A stretch of DNA of 64,000 nucleotides from assembly GCF_003663885.1 (NCBI RefSeq), contig NZ_RCCE01000003.1, positions 297,501 to 361,500 of the forward strand, given 5' to 3'. The position numbers and the translations under genes are program-made. The stretch is from Litoreibacter meonggei (GTDB lineage Bacteria > Pseudomonadota > Alphaproteobacteria > Rhodobacterales > Rhodobacteraceae). The notes below the pieces were generated by a model. That model did not search any database. It was not told the origin of the DNA and saw only the letters and a list, made by a program, of their open reading frames with translations. Positions 1 through 9,314 of this stretch are shown here, in pieces (the first letter of the stretch is position 1; the number at the start of each line of letters is the position of its first letter).

Positions 1-434
1 ATTCATCATACCCAGCTTACTGAACCAGGCATGACGTCTTAACCGTTTGGTTGTGCTTGAAGTTATCAAAGATAACAAAAAGCCGTCCAAACAGTGAAGC
101 TGACCTCACATTATCGCCCAATCATCCGAAAACGACCAAACTAGTGAGTTTTGATATGTGACGAGGTTGATCCATCGAAATGGCCAAACCGCCCACATAT
201 CTCTTCATGTGTATCTATCAATTTCAAAGAGCGTAGAGACAAAAACAAACCGAAGCGCCTAACGTGTTTGGCGCATCAACCTGCATAAGTCTCTGTTTTT
301 ATTCCGCTTTCCGAACCAACCAGCCCGTCCAGCGCCCCGACACTGCATCACTGCCCCGCCGGTGAAGGGGGTTCTAGGCCCACTCGCCCACGCCCGCAAC
401 ACCTTTTTTCAACTTAATCATCAAAAACTTGAAG

Positions 435-582
435 TGATCCATATTATCGTTTATTTACAGCACTCTACGGATCAAAATTTCCTAGGAAACCTCAGGCAAA
501 TGCTGCAAGTGCAAAGGGGACATTGGCGCGGTTCCCATTTCGACTTGGGGTTATCCACACGAGAACCACAAAATGTGGATTG
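435..582. promoter_or_regulatory. DnaA-box-like cluster
   Basis: TTATCCACA at 551-559 matches the DnaA-box consensus TTATNCACA exactly. TTATTTACA at 451-459 has one mismatch. TGATCCATA (435-443) and the reverse-strand CAATCCACA (574-582) have two each. The boxes lie in or beside the most AT-rich part of the gene-free left edge. One exact box alone would be weak evidence; the grouping and the neighbouring GANTC cluster make it worth recording. Confidence 0.4.
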
Positions 583-589
583 TTTAGCC

Positions 590-662
590 GAATCCGAGGG
601 ACTCGCCTGCGTTTTAATCTCCGACTCGGCGGCGATTCAGACGTGGGCGACTCAAATGACTC
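590..662. promoter_or_regulatory. Cluster of six GANTC (CcrM-type) methylation sites
   Basis: GANTC occurs at 590, 600, 623, 634, 649 and 658, six sites in 73 bases, where random sequence would give about one per 256. GANTC is the target of the cell-cycle methyltransferase CcrM in Alphaproteobacteria. The spacing of roughly 9-23 bases puts several sites on a similar helical face. The cluster sits between the DnaA-like boxes and the 3' end of msrQ. Confidence 0.6.
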
Positions 663-666
663 GGCT

Positions 667-1317
667 TCATGGCAAAAGTCTTTTCCCACGCAGGGCCAAT
701 AGACTCAAAATCACGGCCAGATAGATCAATGGCTCAGCCTCCCAGACTTTTTGCACCATGACATAATGCACACCGCCCAGAACAATTGCCGGATAACAGA
801 GCTTGTGCAGCCGCTGCCACGCGACCGGCCCCATCAAACGGATCATCGCGTTGTTTGATGTCATCGCAACCGGGATCAGCAGCAAGAAGCCTACCATCCC
901 GATCGTAATATAGGGCCGCTTCAGAACATCCGACCAAGCCTCGGCCCATCGGAACTGGATATCAAGACCAAGCCAGATGCCCAGATGCAGGACCACGTAA
1001 AAGAATGTCAGCAACCCCAAGGGACGCCGGAACTTGATCAGTTTCAAGCGGAAGCGATCACGCAGGACGGAAATCAGCATCGTCGCGATGAAGAATTGCA
1101 GCGCCAGTTCGCCTAGCCAGTGCTCAATGGTTCGAGCGGGATCGACGCCAAGGCTATTACCAAACACATCATAGATGCCCGACAAAGCCAGCGTTATGCC
1201 AACCAATATGTAAATTCCCGGAAGTGCGCCGACCAAATAAACCAGCCAAGTCGGCACTGGACGCAGAACGGCGTTGATCCGTTCCGCTGGGGTCAATGCA
1301 TGGGACATCAATAACAC
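667..1317 (-). CDS. msrQ: MsrQ (YedZ), haem-binding membrane subunit of the MsrPQ methionine sulfoxide reductase
   Basis: A 216-residue, strongly hydrophobic protein of the ferric-reductase-like transmembrane family, with histidines inside membrane segments suited to haem b binding (for example in FFYVVLHLGIW and RLHKLCYP). MsrQ passes electrons from the quinone pool or cytoplasmic flavin to periplasmic MsrP, which repairs oxidised methionines. The gene begins with GTG immediately after the msrP stop codon (TAA-GTG), so the pair is translationally linked; an ATG nine bases further in is an alternative start. Length and gene pairing are typical of the family. Confidence 0.93.
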   Translation of the reverse strand: MLLMSHALTPAERINAVLRPVPTWLVYLVGALPGIYILVGITLALSGIYDVFGNSLGVDPARTIEHWLGELALQFFIATMLISVLRDRFRLKLIKFRRPLGLLTFFYVVLHLGIWLGLDIQFRWAEAWSDVLKRPYITIGMVGFLLLIPVAMTSNNAMIRLMGPVAWQRLHKLCYPAIVLGGVHYVMVQKVWEAEPLIYLAVILSLLALRGKRLLP

Positions 1318-2229
1318 TTAGAAGTTCTTGGCGAGGTCCATGCCCTCGTACAGACCAGCCACCTGCTCTTCGTAGCCGTTGAACATCGGCGTCGGAATCC
1401 GCTTGGCCAGCAGACCGCCACCGACGCGACGCTCGGACGCCTGCGACCAGCGTGGGTGATCCACCTCCGGGTTCACATTACTGTAGAAGCCGTACTCGCG
1501 CGCGTTGATCGTGTTCCAACTGGTTTCTGGCTGGGTGTCGGTAAGCGTGATCTTCACGATCGATTTGATCGACTTGAAACCGTATTTCCACGGCACCACC
1601 AGACGCATGGGCGCGCCGTTCTGGTTCGGGATCGGCTTGCCGTAAATACCCGTCGCCATGATGGTGAGCGGGTGCATCGCCTCGTCTAGTCGCAGACCTT
1701 CGCGGTAGGGCCATGGAACGAAGCGCCGCTTCTGGCCCCACATCTCCTCGGGGCGGAGCAGGGTTTCAAACGCGACGTATTTGGCACCGCTTTGCACGCC
1801 CGCCATGTTCAGCAAATCGGCCAGTTCAAACCCATTCCACGGGATGACCATCGACCACGCCTCGACGCACCGGAAGCGGTAGATACGTTCCTCCACGGTC
1901 ATGGCGGCCATGATGTCTTTGAAGGAATAGGTGCCGGGCTTGTCGACCAGGCCGTCGATCTCGACTTCCCACGGATCGGTGGTCAACGCCGACGCATATT
2001 CAGCAGGGTCGGACTTGCCGGTCCCGAACTCGTAGAAGTTGTTATATTGCGTAATTTCATCCCACGCGTTGGGCTCTTCGTCAGTCGAGTATTGCGACGC
2101 CAAGGCAGGCCCCGCGATGCCCGTAGCGGCCAAGGCCGAGGCACCAGCCATGAAGGCCCGCCGGTTCAGGAATACGTTTTCGGGAGTGACGTCGTCCCAT
2201 GTCAGATCAGATTTGAACCGGTTGGCCAT
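1318..2229 (-). CDS. msrP: MsrP (YedY), periplasmic molybdopterin methionine sulfoxide reductase
   Basis: 303 residues. The N-terminus carries a twin-arginine signal ([16 protein letters not shown]) ending near GPALA, so the folded Moco protein is exported by Tat. The sulfite-oxidase-type molybdopterin fold follows, with the Mo-ligating cysteine in the RCVEAWSM motif at about residue 120. It reduces methionine sulfoxide in envelope proteins, using electrons from MsrQ encoded directly downstream. A GAGG lies about 10 bases before the ATG. The intact Tat signal, active-site cysteine and msrQ pairing all agree. Confidence 0.95.
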   Translation of the reverse strand: MANRFKSDLTWDDVTPENVFLNRRAFMAGASALAATGIAGPALASQYSTDEEPNAWDEITQYNNFYEFGTGKSDPAEYASALTTDPWEVEIDGLVDKPGTYSFKDIMAAMTVEERIYRFRCVEAWSMVIPWNGFELADLLNMAGVQSGAKYVAFETLLRPEEMWGQKRRFVPWPYREGLRLDEAMHPLTIMATGIYGKPIPNQNGAPMRLVVPWKYGFKSIKSIVKITLTDTQPETSWNTINAREYGFYSNVNPEVDHPRWSQASERRVGGGLLAKRIPTPMFNGYEEQVAGLYEGMDLAKNF

Positions 2230-2368
2230 ACTATAGAGTCCTCGCTATTGCGTGTTCCCTTATGACTTACGCGCCCCGAGGCGCAAAACCAAATGAGGCC
2301 TGCTCACGAAACTGTGGGAATGGTGTCATCGTAGCGTGAGCTGTTTCACCTCGCGCGCGCCGACAAGA

Positions 2369-2998
2369 TCAATACAAACGGGTTCTCTCGTCGACAGAAT
2401 GATCATCTTGCACCTCATCCAAGGTTTGTTTCCGCTCTACAGTTTCAAGAACCCACTCCGCCAACGTGGGGGCGGTTTTACGTGCTGGCCAGCTGTCCGG
2501 GTACCAAAGTCGGGACCGAATTAACGATTTGGAGCAGTGCATAAATGCTTCCTGCACCTCAACGACCATGGCCAGAAGCGGCTCTTTGCCATTGATCGCG
2601 TGACGTTTGTTAATCGCGCTGTCTCTTACGATGCGAGCTTTGCCTGCAACGCGGAGAGTGTCGCCATGCCCCGGCACAATGAACAAAATAGCTACATTGG
2701 GATCTTCAAGAATGTTCTGGAAGCCATCGACACGGTGATTGCCCAATCTATCAGGAATTATCAGCGTTTTGTTGTCATAGACTTCGACAAAACCAGCGGG
2801 ATCTCCCTTCGGCGACACATCAATCAGTCCGTCCGTGGATTTTGTGGCCACAATAATGAAGGGCGCAGTGGCAATGAACTTCCGTGCGACGTCGTTAAGC
2901 TGATCTGTGACTTTGAGAAACGTGTTGGTGAAGCCCTCGGTCGGTAGCAATTCGCGTAGCCGTGACACGCTCGTAATTTCTTCGTCCACTGTCAGCAT
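2369..2998 (-). CDS. Pyridoxamine 5'-phosphate oxidase-like FMN-binding protein
   Basis: 209 residues from the ATG at 2998, chosen because AGAAGGA lies just upstream; a longer in-frame reading to 3070 lacks this. The sequence fits the split-barrel PPOX-type flavoprotein family: APFIIVATKSTDGLIDVSPKGDPAGFV and the following strands match the FMN-binding core, and the RLWYPDSW region near the C-terminus is typical of the MSMEG_1061-like subgroup. Members are flavin or F420 oxidoreductases with mostly unknown substrates. True pyridoxamine phosphate oxidase activity should not be assumed. It is transcribed alone, upstream of msrPQ on the same strand with a spacer of about 140 bases. Confidence 0.8.
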   Translation of the reverse strand: MLTVDEEITSVSRLRELLPTEGFTNTFLKVTDQLNDVARKFIATAPFIIVATKSTDGLIDVSPKGDPAGFVEVYDNKTLIIPDRLGNHRVDGFQNILEDPNVAILFIVPGHGDTLRVAGKARIVRDSAINKRHAINGKEPLLAMVVEVQEAFMHCSKSLIRSRLWYPDSWPARKTAPTLAEWVLETVERKQTLDEVQDDHSVDERTRLY

Positions 2999-3130
2999 CG
3001 AGAAATCCTTCTTGCGTAATCGCCATGCATTACTTGCCAGCGGGATTACTATAGCAGATTTCAAAGACACTCAGGGGATTAGTCGAAGGGCTCCTGCCCA
3101 CAAGTTGCGATCAAAGGGGTAAAGCCCCCG

Positions 3131-4618
3131 TTAACCTGCGTCCTTCACCGGATACAACACATCCATCGGCACCGATTTCCCCGTGTCCTGTACAAGCCGC
3201 ACATGTTCGCGCCGCATCTGGCGCGGCTCGGGAACGCCGACGGAGTGAGCGATCAGCTCCACCTCCTTCACGATGCTTTTGGCATAGCGGGCGACCTTCT
3301 TATATTTGTCCTCCGGCACCAGTCCCTGTTGGAACCTTGGATCGTGCGTGGTGATGCCTGTAGGGCAGGTGTTCTTGTTGCACTTCATGGCCTGAATGCA
3401 GCCAAGGCTAAACATGAATCCCCGCGCGGAGGTCACGAAGTCAGCCCCGGCAGCCAGCGCCCAAGCGACATCGCCGGGCACCATCAGCTTGCCGGAGGCA
3501 ATCAGACGGATGCGGTCTTTTAGGCCATACTCACGCAACAAGTTTGCCACTTCGGGCAGCGCTTCCTTGATCGTGACACCCACCAGATCCATCAACGGCA
3601 ATGGTGCCGCGCCAGTGCCGCCCTCGCCACCGTCTAGGGTGATGAAATCCGGTGCTTCGTCCCTCTGAAGCACCAGATCGAACAACTCACGGAAGGGCGC
3701 GTCCGATCCAAACACGGTTTTGATCCCTACCGGTTTGCCGGTCACTTCACGAATATGAACAATCAAATCGAGCAACTCGCTAGAGTTCGACACTTCTATG
3801 TGGCGGTTGGGCGAGATGCTGTCTTGCCCCTCGTCGATCCCGCGAATAACGGCTATCTCGGCTGACACCTTAGCGCCGGGCAAGATACCGCCCTTACCTG
3901 GCTTGGCCCCTTGTGCCAGCTTCAGCTCGAACATCTTCACTTGCGGATGCGCCGCAACCTCGCGCAGCTTATCGTCGTTCAGTGATCCATCTTTATTGCG
4001 CACGCCATACTTCGCCGTACCGATCTGAAACACGATGTCCGCCCCGCCTGCCAAATGGTAGGGGCTCAACCCTCCCTCGCCGGTGTTCATCCAGATGCCC
4101 GCATCTTTAGCCCCACGTGACAAAGCAGTCACGGCAGGACGGGATATCGCGCCGTAGGACATGCCGGACAAATTGAAGAACGATTTGGCCTCATAGGGCT
4201 GGCGCGCTGCAGCTCCGATCACCAAGGGTTCGGACGACGCGAATTGATTGTCTAACGGCGGGAAAGCGGCATTCACAAAAAGCGGCGTACCAACCACCGA
4301 CAGATTGCGGGTGGACCCGAACGCAACGGTATTTCCCTCTCCACTGGTCGCACGCTTCACCCAGTCACGTTGAGCCCTGTTGAAAGGAAGTTCTTCACGA
4401 TCCATTGCAAAAAAATACTGACGGAAGAATTCGCCCAGCTCGGTAAAGATATGCCGAAAGCGCCCGATAACGGGATAGTTGCGCCTGATGGCGTCACTCG
4501 TCTGGGACCGGTCGATGACAAATAGAACCAAGGCAAGAAGGGCTACGATCCCGATAACCCCCACAAAGGCGAGCGCCATCACTTCGATCACCCAGCCCGC
4601 CCAATCAAACATCCACAT
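3131..4618 (-). CDS. Membrane-anchored FMN-binding glutamate synthase family protein
   Basis: 495 residues from the ATG at 4618, which follows a GGGGA ribosome site; a longer frame to 4840 exists but its extra N-terminus looks non-coding. A transmembrane helix occupies about residues 8-35. The rest is the FMN/synthase (beta-alpha)8 domain of glutamate synthase, including the TLDGGEGGTGAAP loop and a 3Fe-4S-type motif C-X5-C-X4-C (CIQAMKCNKNTC). The glutaminase domain, the central domain and the beta-helix of real GltB are absent, and no gltD lies nearby. The electron donor, the substrate and even an amidotransfer role are therefore unknown. The family is widespread in Proteobacteria. Confidence 0.85.
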   Translation of the reverse strand: MWMFDWAGWVIEVMALAFVGVIGIVALLALVLFVIDRSQTSDAIRRNYPVIGRFRHIFTELGEFFRQYFFAMDREELPFNRAQRDWVKRATSGEGNTVAFGSTRNLSVVGTPLFVNAAFPPLDNQFASSEPLVIGAAARQPYEAKSFFNLSGMSYGAISRPAVTALSRGAKDAGIWMNTGEGGLSPYHLAGGADIVFQIGTAKYGVRNKDGSLNDDKLREVAAHPQVKMFELKLAQGAKPGKGGILPGAKVSAEIAVIRGIDEGQDSISPNRHIEVSNSSELLDLIVHIREVTGKPVGIKTVFGSDAPFRELFDLVLQRDEAPDFITLDGGEGGTGAAPLPLMDLVGVTIKEALPEVANLLREYGLKDRIRLIASGKLMVPGDVAWALAAGADFVTSARGFMFSLGCIQAMKCNKNTCPTGITTHDPRFQQGLVPEDKYKKVARYAKSIVKEVELIAHSVGVPEPRQMRREHVRLVQDTGKSVPMDVLYPVKDAG

Positions 4619-4877
4619 ACCGGTTCCCCATTTAATGATGTGCCTACTGTCGGATGCGCCGCCAGAACACGCAAGTGAATGCTCCATACCCCGCGTTGCG
4701 ATCACGGGCGATAACAAGAATGTCATTGGAAAGCCGGAAAACCGTTTGCTTAGGCCAAGCTCAAGTTTGGTCAAGAATGGAAAAGTGCTGATCGGCGACA
4801 TCCTGCCGTGGGGTTTGTGCGTATCGGTTCCGATGCTCAATCACGAGCGTCTTTTGTAATGAACAGGAGACTACGAA

Positions 4878-5360
4878 ATGATCCGCAGAACTTTTATCGC
4901 TCTGACCGCCGCCGCAGCCCTGACGGCACCAGCCTTCGCAGATGGCCACTCCAAGGACATCGTCGATACAGCCGTCGCCGCTGGCAGCTTCGGCACCCTT
5001 GTGGCCGCCGTGCAAGCGGCAGGCTTGGTTGACACTCTGAAAGGCGAAGGCCCGTTCACCGTCTTCGCACCCACGGACGAGGCATTTGCCGCCTTGCCTG
5101 AAGGCACGGTCGAAACTCTGCTCAAGCCTGAGAACAAGGATCAGCTAACCGCGATCCTTACCTATCACGTCGTGGCTGGCAAAGTGATGTCGGGCGATCT
5201 GTCCGACGGCATGACGGCTGCGACCGTGCAAGGTGGCGATGTAACAATCAAAACCGAGGGTGGCGTGATGGTAAATGATGCCAACGTAACCGCGGCCGAC
5301 ATTGAAGCGTCCAACGGCGTCATCCACGTCATCGACAAGGTCATTATGCCCGCAAGCTAA
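4878..5360 (+). CDS. Secreted fasciclin (FAS1) domain protein
   Basis: 160 residues. A Sec signal peptide ([21 protein letters not shown]) is followed by one FAS1 domain with the family's hallmark motifs: [13 protein letters not shown] (H1 region), LTYHVVAGK (YH motif) and the C-terminal [16 protein letters not shown]1 domains mediate adhesion or surface-protein interaction; bacterial single-domain members are periplasmic or extracellular and mostly uncharacterised. CAGGAG precedes the ATG. A strong hairpin terminator follows directly, so the gene is probably monocistronic. Confidence 0.92.
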   Translation: MIRRTFIALTAAAALTAPAFADGHSKDIVDTAVAAGSFGTLVAAVQAAGLVDTLKGEGPFTVFAPTDEAFAALPEGTVETLLKPENKDQLTAILTYHVVAGKVMSGDLSDGMTAATVQGGDVTIKTEGGVMVNDANVTAADIEASNGVIHVIDKVIMPAS

Positions 5361-5380
5361 CGGGCCAAACCTGAATAATG

Positions 5381-5407
5381 AAAGGGCGCCCGAAGGCGCC
5401 CTTTTTT
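5381..5407 (+). terminator. Rho-independent terminator after the fasciclin gene (bidirectional)
   Basis: A perfect 7-bp GC stem (GGGCGCC, loop CGAA, GGCGCCC) is flanked by AAA on the left and T6 on the right. The A/T flanks make it usable in both directions, so it can also end clpB transcription coming from the right. Confidence 0.9.
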
Positions 5408-5410
5408 ACG

Positions 5411-8026
5411 TTAGTGAACCACCGCGTCGTCCGGCTTTGGTCTGTTGGACGCACTTATGCGCCCACCAACCAGCAATCCGTCCGGCCCTGCGCTCACTTC
5501 GACGGTCGAGCCATCAAGCACCTCGCCCGCCAAGATCATCTCGGCCAGCGGATCTTGCAGTGCACGCTGAATGGCGCGCTTTAAGGGACGCGCCCCGAAC
5601 ACAGGATCGTAGCCCTCATCGGCAAGCCATTGCTTGGCATCCTCGTCCAGCGCCAAAGTGATCTTGCGACCAGCAAGACGTTTTTCCAAACGCGCCATCT
5701 GGATGTCGACAATCGCGTTCATGTCGTCTCGGGCAAGGCGGTCGAAGATGATGGTCTCGTCCAGACGGTTCAGGAACTCGGGGCGGAAATGCGCCCGCAC
5801 CGCGTCCATCACGTCGCGCTTGGCAGCCGCGGCGTCTGCACCCTCGGGAAGCTGGCTCAGCGCCTGCGCCCCAAGGTTCGAGGTCAGGATGATCAGCGTC
5901 TGCTTGAAGTCCACCGTGCGACCTTGGCCGTCCGTCAGAACCCCGTCATCCAATACCTGCAACAGCACGTTGAACACGTCAGGGTGCGCCTTCTCGACCT
6001 CGTCGAACAGCACAACCTGATAAGGCCTGCGCCGCACGGCCTCGGTCAAAACGCCGCCTTCGTCATAGCCGACATAGCCTGGAGGCGCACCAATCAAACG
6101 CGACACGGCGTGTTTCTCCATGAACTCGGACATGTCGATACGCACCATCGCGCTATCATCATCGAACAAATACTCCGCCACGGCCTTGGTCAGCTCGGTT
6201 TTACCTACGCCGGTTGGCCCGAGGAACAGGAAGCTGCCAAGTGGACGGTTCTCGTCGTTCAGCCCAGCGCGCGCACGACGCACGGCGTTGGCGACCGCCT
6301 GCACAGGAAGACGCTGCCCGATCACACGGCGACCCAGCTCTTCTTCCATCTTCAGCAGCTTCTCACGCTCGCCTTCCAGCATTTTGGAGGTCGGAATACC
6401 GGTCCAACGTTCAACAACGCTTGCGATCTGCTCAGGCCGCACGGCCTCTTCGACCATCTGCGTTTCTTCGCGGCTTTCGGCCTCGGTCAACGCTTTCTCC
6501 AGATTTGGGATCACGCCGTAAGACAGCTCCCCCGCTTTCGCGAGGTTGCCTTCACGTTTGGCGATATCCAACTCGGCCCGCGCACGGTCCAGCTTCTCTT
6601 TCAGATCACGCGCGCCTTCCAGCTTGTCGCGTTCCGCTTGCCAAGCCGCCGTCATCTCGGACGACTTTTCTTGCAGCTCGCCAAGTTCCTTTTGCAAGGT
6701 CTCCAACCGATCCACCGACGCCGCATCATCCTCTTTTTCCAAAGCGGCAGCTTCGATCTGCAATTGCAGGATCTGGCGGTCCAACGCGTCCAGCTCTTCC
6801 GGTTTGCTGTCGACTTCCATCCGCAACCGCGACGCGGCTTCGTCTACAAGGTCGATGGCTTTATCCGGCAAGAAGCGGTCGGTGATATAGCGATGCGAAA
6901 GCTCCGCCGCCGCAACCAAGGCACTGTCAGAAATTCGCACCCCATGGTGCAGCTCGTACTTTTCCTTGATGCCCCGCAGGATCGACACCGTGTCTTCAAC
7001 GGTCGGCTCGGCCACCAGCACAGGCTGGAAACGCCGCGCTAGGGCCGCGTCTTTCTCGACGTGTTTGCGGTATTCATCCAAAGTCGTGGCACCAACGCAG
7101 TGCAACTCACCCCGCGCCAAAGCAGGTTTCAGCAAGTTGGAGGCGTCCATGGACCCCTCGCTTGCACCCGCACCGACCAGCGTGTGCATCTCGTCGATGA
7201 ACAGGATGATTTCGCCCGCTGCCGCTGTCACTTCCGACAGGATCGCTTTCAGACGCTCCTCGAACTCCCCGCGATACTTCGCACCCGCAATCAGCGCGCC
7301 CATGTCCAAAGACATCAGCTGCTTGTTGCGCAAGGATTCCGGCACGTCACCATCGACGATGCGCAATGCAAGACCCTCGGCTATCGCAGTTTTACCAACG
7401 CCGGGCTCCCCGATCAAAACCGGGTTGTTCTTGGTGCGGCGTGACAGAACCTGCATCGTGCGACGAATTTCTTCGTCACGGCCGATGATCGGATCAATCT
7501 TGCCTTCTCTGGCAGCCTCAGTCAGGTCACGCGCGTATTTCTTCAGCGCATCATAGCCTTCTTCGGCATTGGCACTGTCGGCGGTGCGCCCCTTGCGCAC
7601 GTCATTGATCGCGGAGTTCAGCTTTTGCGCCGATACGGCACCAGCATCCAAAGCATCTTTCGCGGGGCTTTTCACCATTGCCAAGGCGCATAGCATCCGC
7701 TCCACCGGCACAAAGCTGTCGCCAGCTTTCTTTGCCAGTTTTTCCGCCTCATCCAGCACTTTGCCGGTTTGGCTGTCCATGTAGACCTGCCCGCCGGAAC
7801 CGGTGACTTTCGGGATTTTTCCCATCGCCAGTTCAACGGCCTCTTTCACGCGCGCAGGCGCCCCGCCAGCGGCAGAAATCAGGTTGGAGGCAAGCCCCTG
7901 CTCGTCATCCATAATCGCTTTGAGAAGGTGTTCAGGGGCAAGGCGCTGATGGTCCTCACGCATTGCGATCGTTTGCGCGGCCTGGATGAACCCGCGGGCG
8001 CGCTCGGTGAATTTTTCCAAATCCAT
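5411..8026 (-). CDS. clpB: ATP-dependent disaggregase ClpB
   Basis: 871 residues from the ATG at 8026 ([13 protein letters not shown]), preceded by AAGGAA; this is the usual length. In order: N-terminal Clp_N domain, AAA+ domain D1 (Walker A GEPGVGKT, Walker B LFIDEMH), the long coiled-coil middle domain around residues 400-530 that docks DnaK, and AAA+ domain D2 ([19 protein letters not shown]) with the C-terminal small domain. ClpB works with DnaK/DnaJ to extract proteins from aggregates after heat or oxidative stress. A sigma-32-like promoter lies about 80-110 bases upstream, supporting heat-shock control. Confidence 0.98.
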   Translation of the reverse strand: MDLEKFTERARGFIQAAQTIAMREDHQRLAPEHLLKAIMDDEQGLASNLISAAGGAPARVKEAVELAMGKIPKVTGSGGQVYMDSQTGKVLDEAEKLAKKAGDSFVPVERMLCALAMVKSPAKDALDAGAVSAQKLNSAINDVRKGRTADSANAEEGYDALKKYARDLTEAAREGKIDPIIGRDEEIRRTMQVLSRRTKNNPVLIGEPGVGKTAIAEGLALRIVDGDVPESLRNKQLMSLDMGALIAGAKYRGEFEERLKAILSEVTAAAGEIILFIDEMHTLVGAGASEGSMDASNLLKPALARGELHCVGATTLDEYRKHVEKDAALARRFQPVLVAEPTVEDTVSILRGIKEKYELHHGVRISDSALVAAAELSHRYITDRFLPDKAIDLVDEAASRLRMEVDSKPEELDALDRQILQLQIEAAALEKEDDAASVDRLETLQKELGELQEKSSEMTAAWQAERDKLEGARDLKEKLDRARAELDIAKREGNLAKAGELSYGVIPNLEKALTEAESREETQMVEEAVRPEQIASVVERWTGIPTSKMLEGEREKLLKMEEELGRRVIGQRLPVQAVANAVRRARAGLNDENRPLGSFLFLGPTGVGKTELTKAVAEYLFDDDSAMVRIDMSEFMEKHAVSRLIGAPPGYVGYDEGGVLTEAVRRRPYQVVLFDEVEKAHPDVFNVLLQVLDDGVLTDGQGRTVDFKQTLIILTSNLGAQALSQLPEGADAAAAKRDVMDAVRAHFRPEFLNRLDETIIFDRLARDDMNAIVDIQMARLEKRLAGRKITLALDEDAKQWLADEGYDPVFGARPLKRAIQRALQDPLAEMILAGEVLDGSTVEVSAGPDGLLVGGRISASNRPKPDDAVVH

Positions 8027-8104
8027 TGGGTACGTTCCTTTCATTAAGCCTTTGTCGAATTGTAGCCCGCTAGGCGGCACTGTGCTTTGACAAATCTCAA
8101 GTCT

Positions 8105-8134
8105 TAAATGGGGAGTAGCCTCCACCTGCTCAAG
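8105..8134 (-). promoter_or_regulatory. Sigma-32 (RpoH)-type promoter of clpB
   Basis: Read on the minus strand, CTTGAGC (8134-8128), a 14-base spacer and CCCCATTTA (8113-8105) closely match the enterobacterial heat-shock consensus CTTGAAA-N13-17-CCCCATnTa. Transcription would start about 70 bases before the clpB ATG. A neighbouring perfect palindrome, TGTGATCACA (8139-8148), lies just upstream and could bind a regulator shared with the divergent small gene. Confidence 0.7.
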
Positions 8135-8247
8135 GGGGTGTGATCACAAAATTTCGACGTTACAAGGATTCACTACGTTGTGACCGGCCTTTGGTAGCGA
8201 CGGAACCTTTTCAACCCTACGTTGTTGTTAGTGAAAAGGAGGTAACT

Positions 8248-8562
8248 ATGAGCAGTTATCAAACAGAAGTGCAGAACTTGAACTACAACGCCGCAACGCG
8301 GTGTTTCGAGGCCTTGGTTGTATTTCACGAGGGGCACGAGACCCGCAAGGTCCCGATCTCCACTCCTTTGCCAATCGCCACAGATTTTGAGGCCGTGTCT
8401 ACCGTTTTAGTTGCGCGCGCGAAGGCGCACCGCTCCAAAGGCCGCGCTAGACTCGTGTCGCGGTCACCCATCCAGAAGTCGGGCCGGCTCATCCACATCA
8501 ACGACATGATCCGCCAACTCAAAGACACCATGGGTCTGAAGGATATGCCCGCCGCAGCTTGA
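8248..8562 (+). CDS. Conserved hypothetical protein, 104 aa, upstream of pyrF
   Basis: The start at 8248 is set by an almost ideal ribosome site, AAGGAGGT, six bases upstream; the frame is open further 5' but without signals. No family is recognised. The protein is soluble and basic in its second half (RAKAHRSKGRARLVSRS), with no signal peptide or cysteine cluster. The strong ribosome site predicts high expression. It is transcribed away from clpB and stops 57 bases before pyrF, so it may share the clpB stress-regulated spacer and run on into pyrF. Codon use matches its neighbours. Confidence 0.75.
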   Translation: MSSYQTEVQNLNYNAATRCFEALVVFHEGHETRKVPISTPLPIATDFEAVSTVLVARAKAHRSKGRARLVSRSPIQKSGRLIHINDMIRQLKDTMGLKDMPAAA

Positions 8563-8619
8563 CGACGAAGCGTCAGACAGGCAGCTAGGGAAAAATCCTA
8601 GCTGCAAAGGCCCGTTCCC

Positions 8620-9309
8620 ATGTCTGATGACCGTCTGATCGTTGCAATTGACCTCCCCAATGCCCTCGCTGGACTGGAATTGAGCCAGCGCCTCGGCGAT
8701 AGCGTAAATTTCTACAAAATCGGCCTCGGGATGCTGACCGGCGGTGGCCTTGCGCTCGCCAACGAGCTCAAGGACGAGCATGGCAAGCGCATCTTTCTCG
8801 ACATGAAACTGTTCGACATCGGGGCAACCGTCGAGGCCGCCGTTCGTGGCCTTGCGCAGTTTGATCATGACTTCCTAACCGTCCACGGCGACCCCCATGT
8901 GGTGCGCGCTGCCAAGGAAGGTGCGTCGGGGACCAACATGAAAATCCTTGGCGTTACGGTTTTGACATCGCTTGACCGTGCCGATCTTGATGATGGCTGT
9001 ATCAAAGCTGGTGACATTCACGAGATTACGCTGGAACGCGCGGCAAAAGCCCTAGAGGCAGGGGCCGACGGCGTCATCGCCTCCCCGCAAGAAGCCGCGA
9101 TGATCCGCGCCCTCCCCGAGGCCGAGGGTCGTTTGATCGTCACCCCCGGCGTGCGCCCGTCTGGTTCGGCACTTGGTGACCAAAAACGCGTCGCAACTCC
9201 AGCCAAAGCTATAAGCGACGGGGCAGACCATATCGTGGTAGGCCGCCCGATCTGGCAAGCAACAAGTCCGCGCGCGGCAGCCCAAGCCATCCTTGACGAG
9301 CTGTCATAA
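8620..9309 (+). CDS. pyrF: Orotidine 5'-phosphate decarboxylase PyrF
   Basis: 229 residues, the normal length for the bacterial type 1 enzyme. It catalyses OMP to UMP, the last step of de novo pyrimidine synthesis, in the cytosol. The catalytic Asp-Lys-X-X-Asp array is present as D61-M-K63-L-F-D66-I. The phosphate-binding C-terminal strands (RLIVTPGVRPSG and ADHIVVGRPI) complete the (beta-alpha)8 barrel. A modest AAAGG precedes the ATG. A strong terminator follows, making this the end of its transcription unit. Confidence 0.97.
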   Translation: MSDDRLIVAIDLPNALAGLELSQRLGDSVNFYKIGLGMLTGGGLALANELKDEHGKRIFLDMKLFDIGATVEAAVRGLAQFDHDFLTVHGDPHVVRAAKEGASGTNMKILGVTVLTSLDRADLDDGCIKAGDIHEITLERAAKALEAGADGVIASPQEAAMIRALPEAEGRLIVTPGVRPSGSALGDQKRVATPAKAISDGADHIVVGRPIWQATSPRAAAQAILDELS

Positions 9310-9314
9310 GAAAA

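Larger units (their letters stand above)
1..666. other. AT-rich gene-free region (possible origin or methylation-controlled region)
   Basis: No reading frame here has a convincing ribosome site or protein family. The stretch is clearly more AT-rich than its surroundings, especially 400-490. It holds a short perfect dyad (GTTATC-AAA-GATAAC, 62-76), one exact DnaA box with weaker ones at 435-582, and a cluster of GANTC sites at 590-662 that ends next to the msrQ stop codon. These are usual ingredients of alphaproteobacterial origins, but no dnaA, parAB or rho gene is visible in the window, so an origin is only a hypothesis. Gene content beyond the left edge is unknown. Confidence 0.5.

Noticed and set aside
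435-470. TGATCC at 436-440 region as a further RpoE promoter
   Set aside because: No TAA-type -10 at 17-19 bases and no gene in range.
362-724. 120-codon plus-strand frame at the left edge
   Set aside because: No ribosome site or protein similarity, it runs into the 3' end of msrQ on the other strand, and it lies over the GANTC/DnaA-box region.
5630-7042. 470-codon frame opposite clpB
   Set aside because: Antisense shadow of clpB caused by high GC; His/Arg/Leu-rich composition with no recognisable domain.
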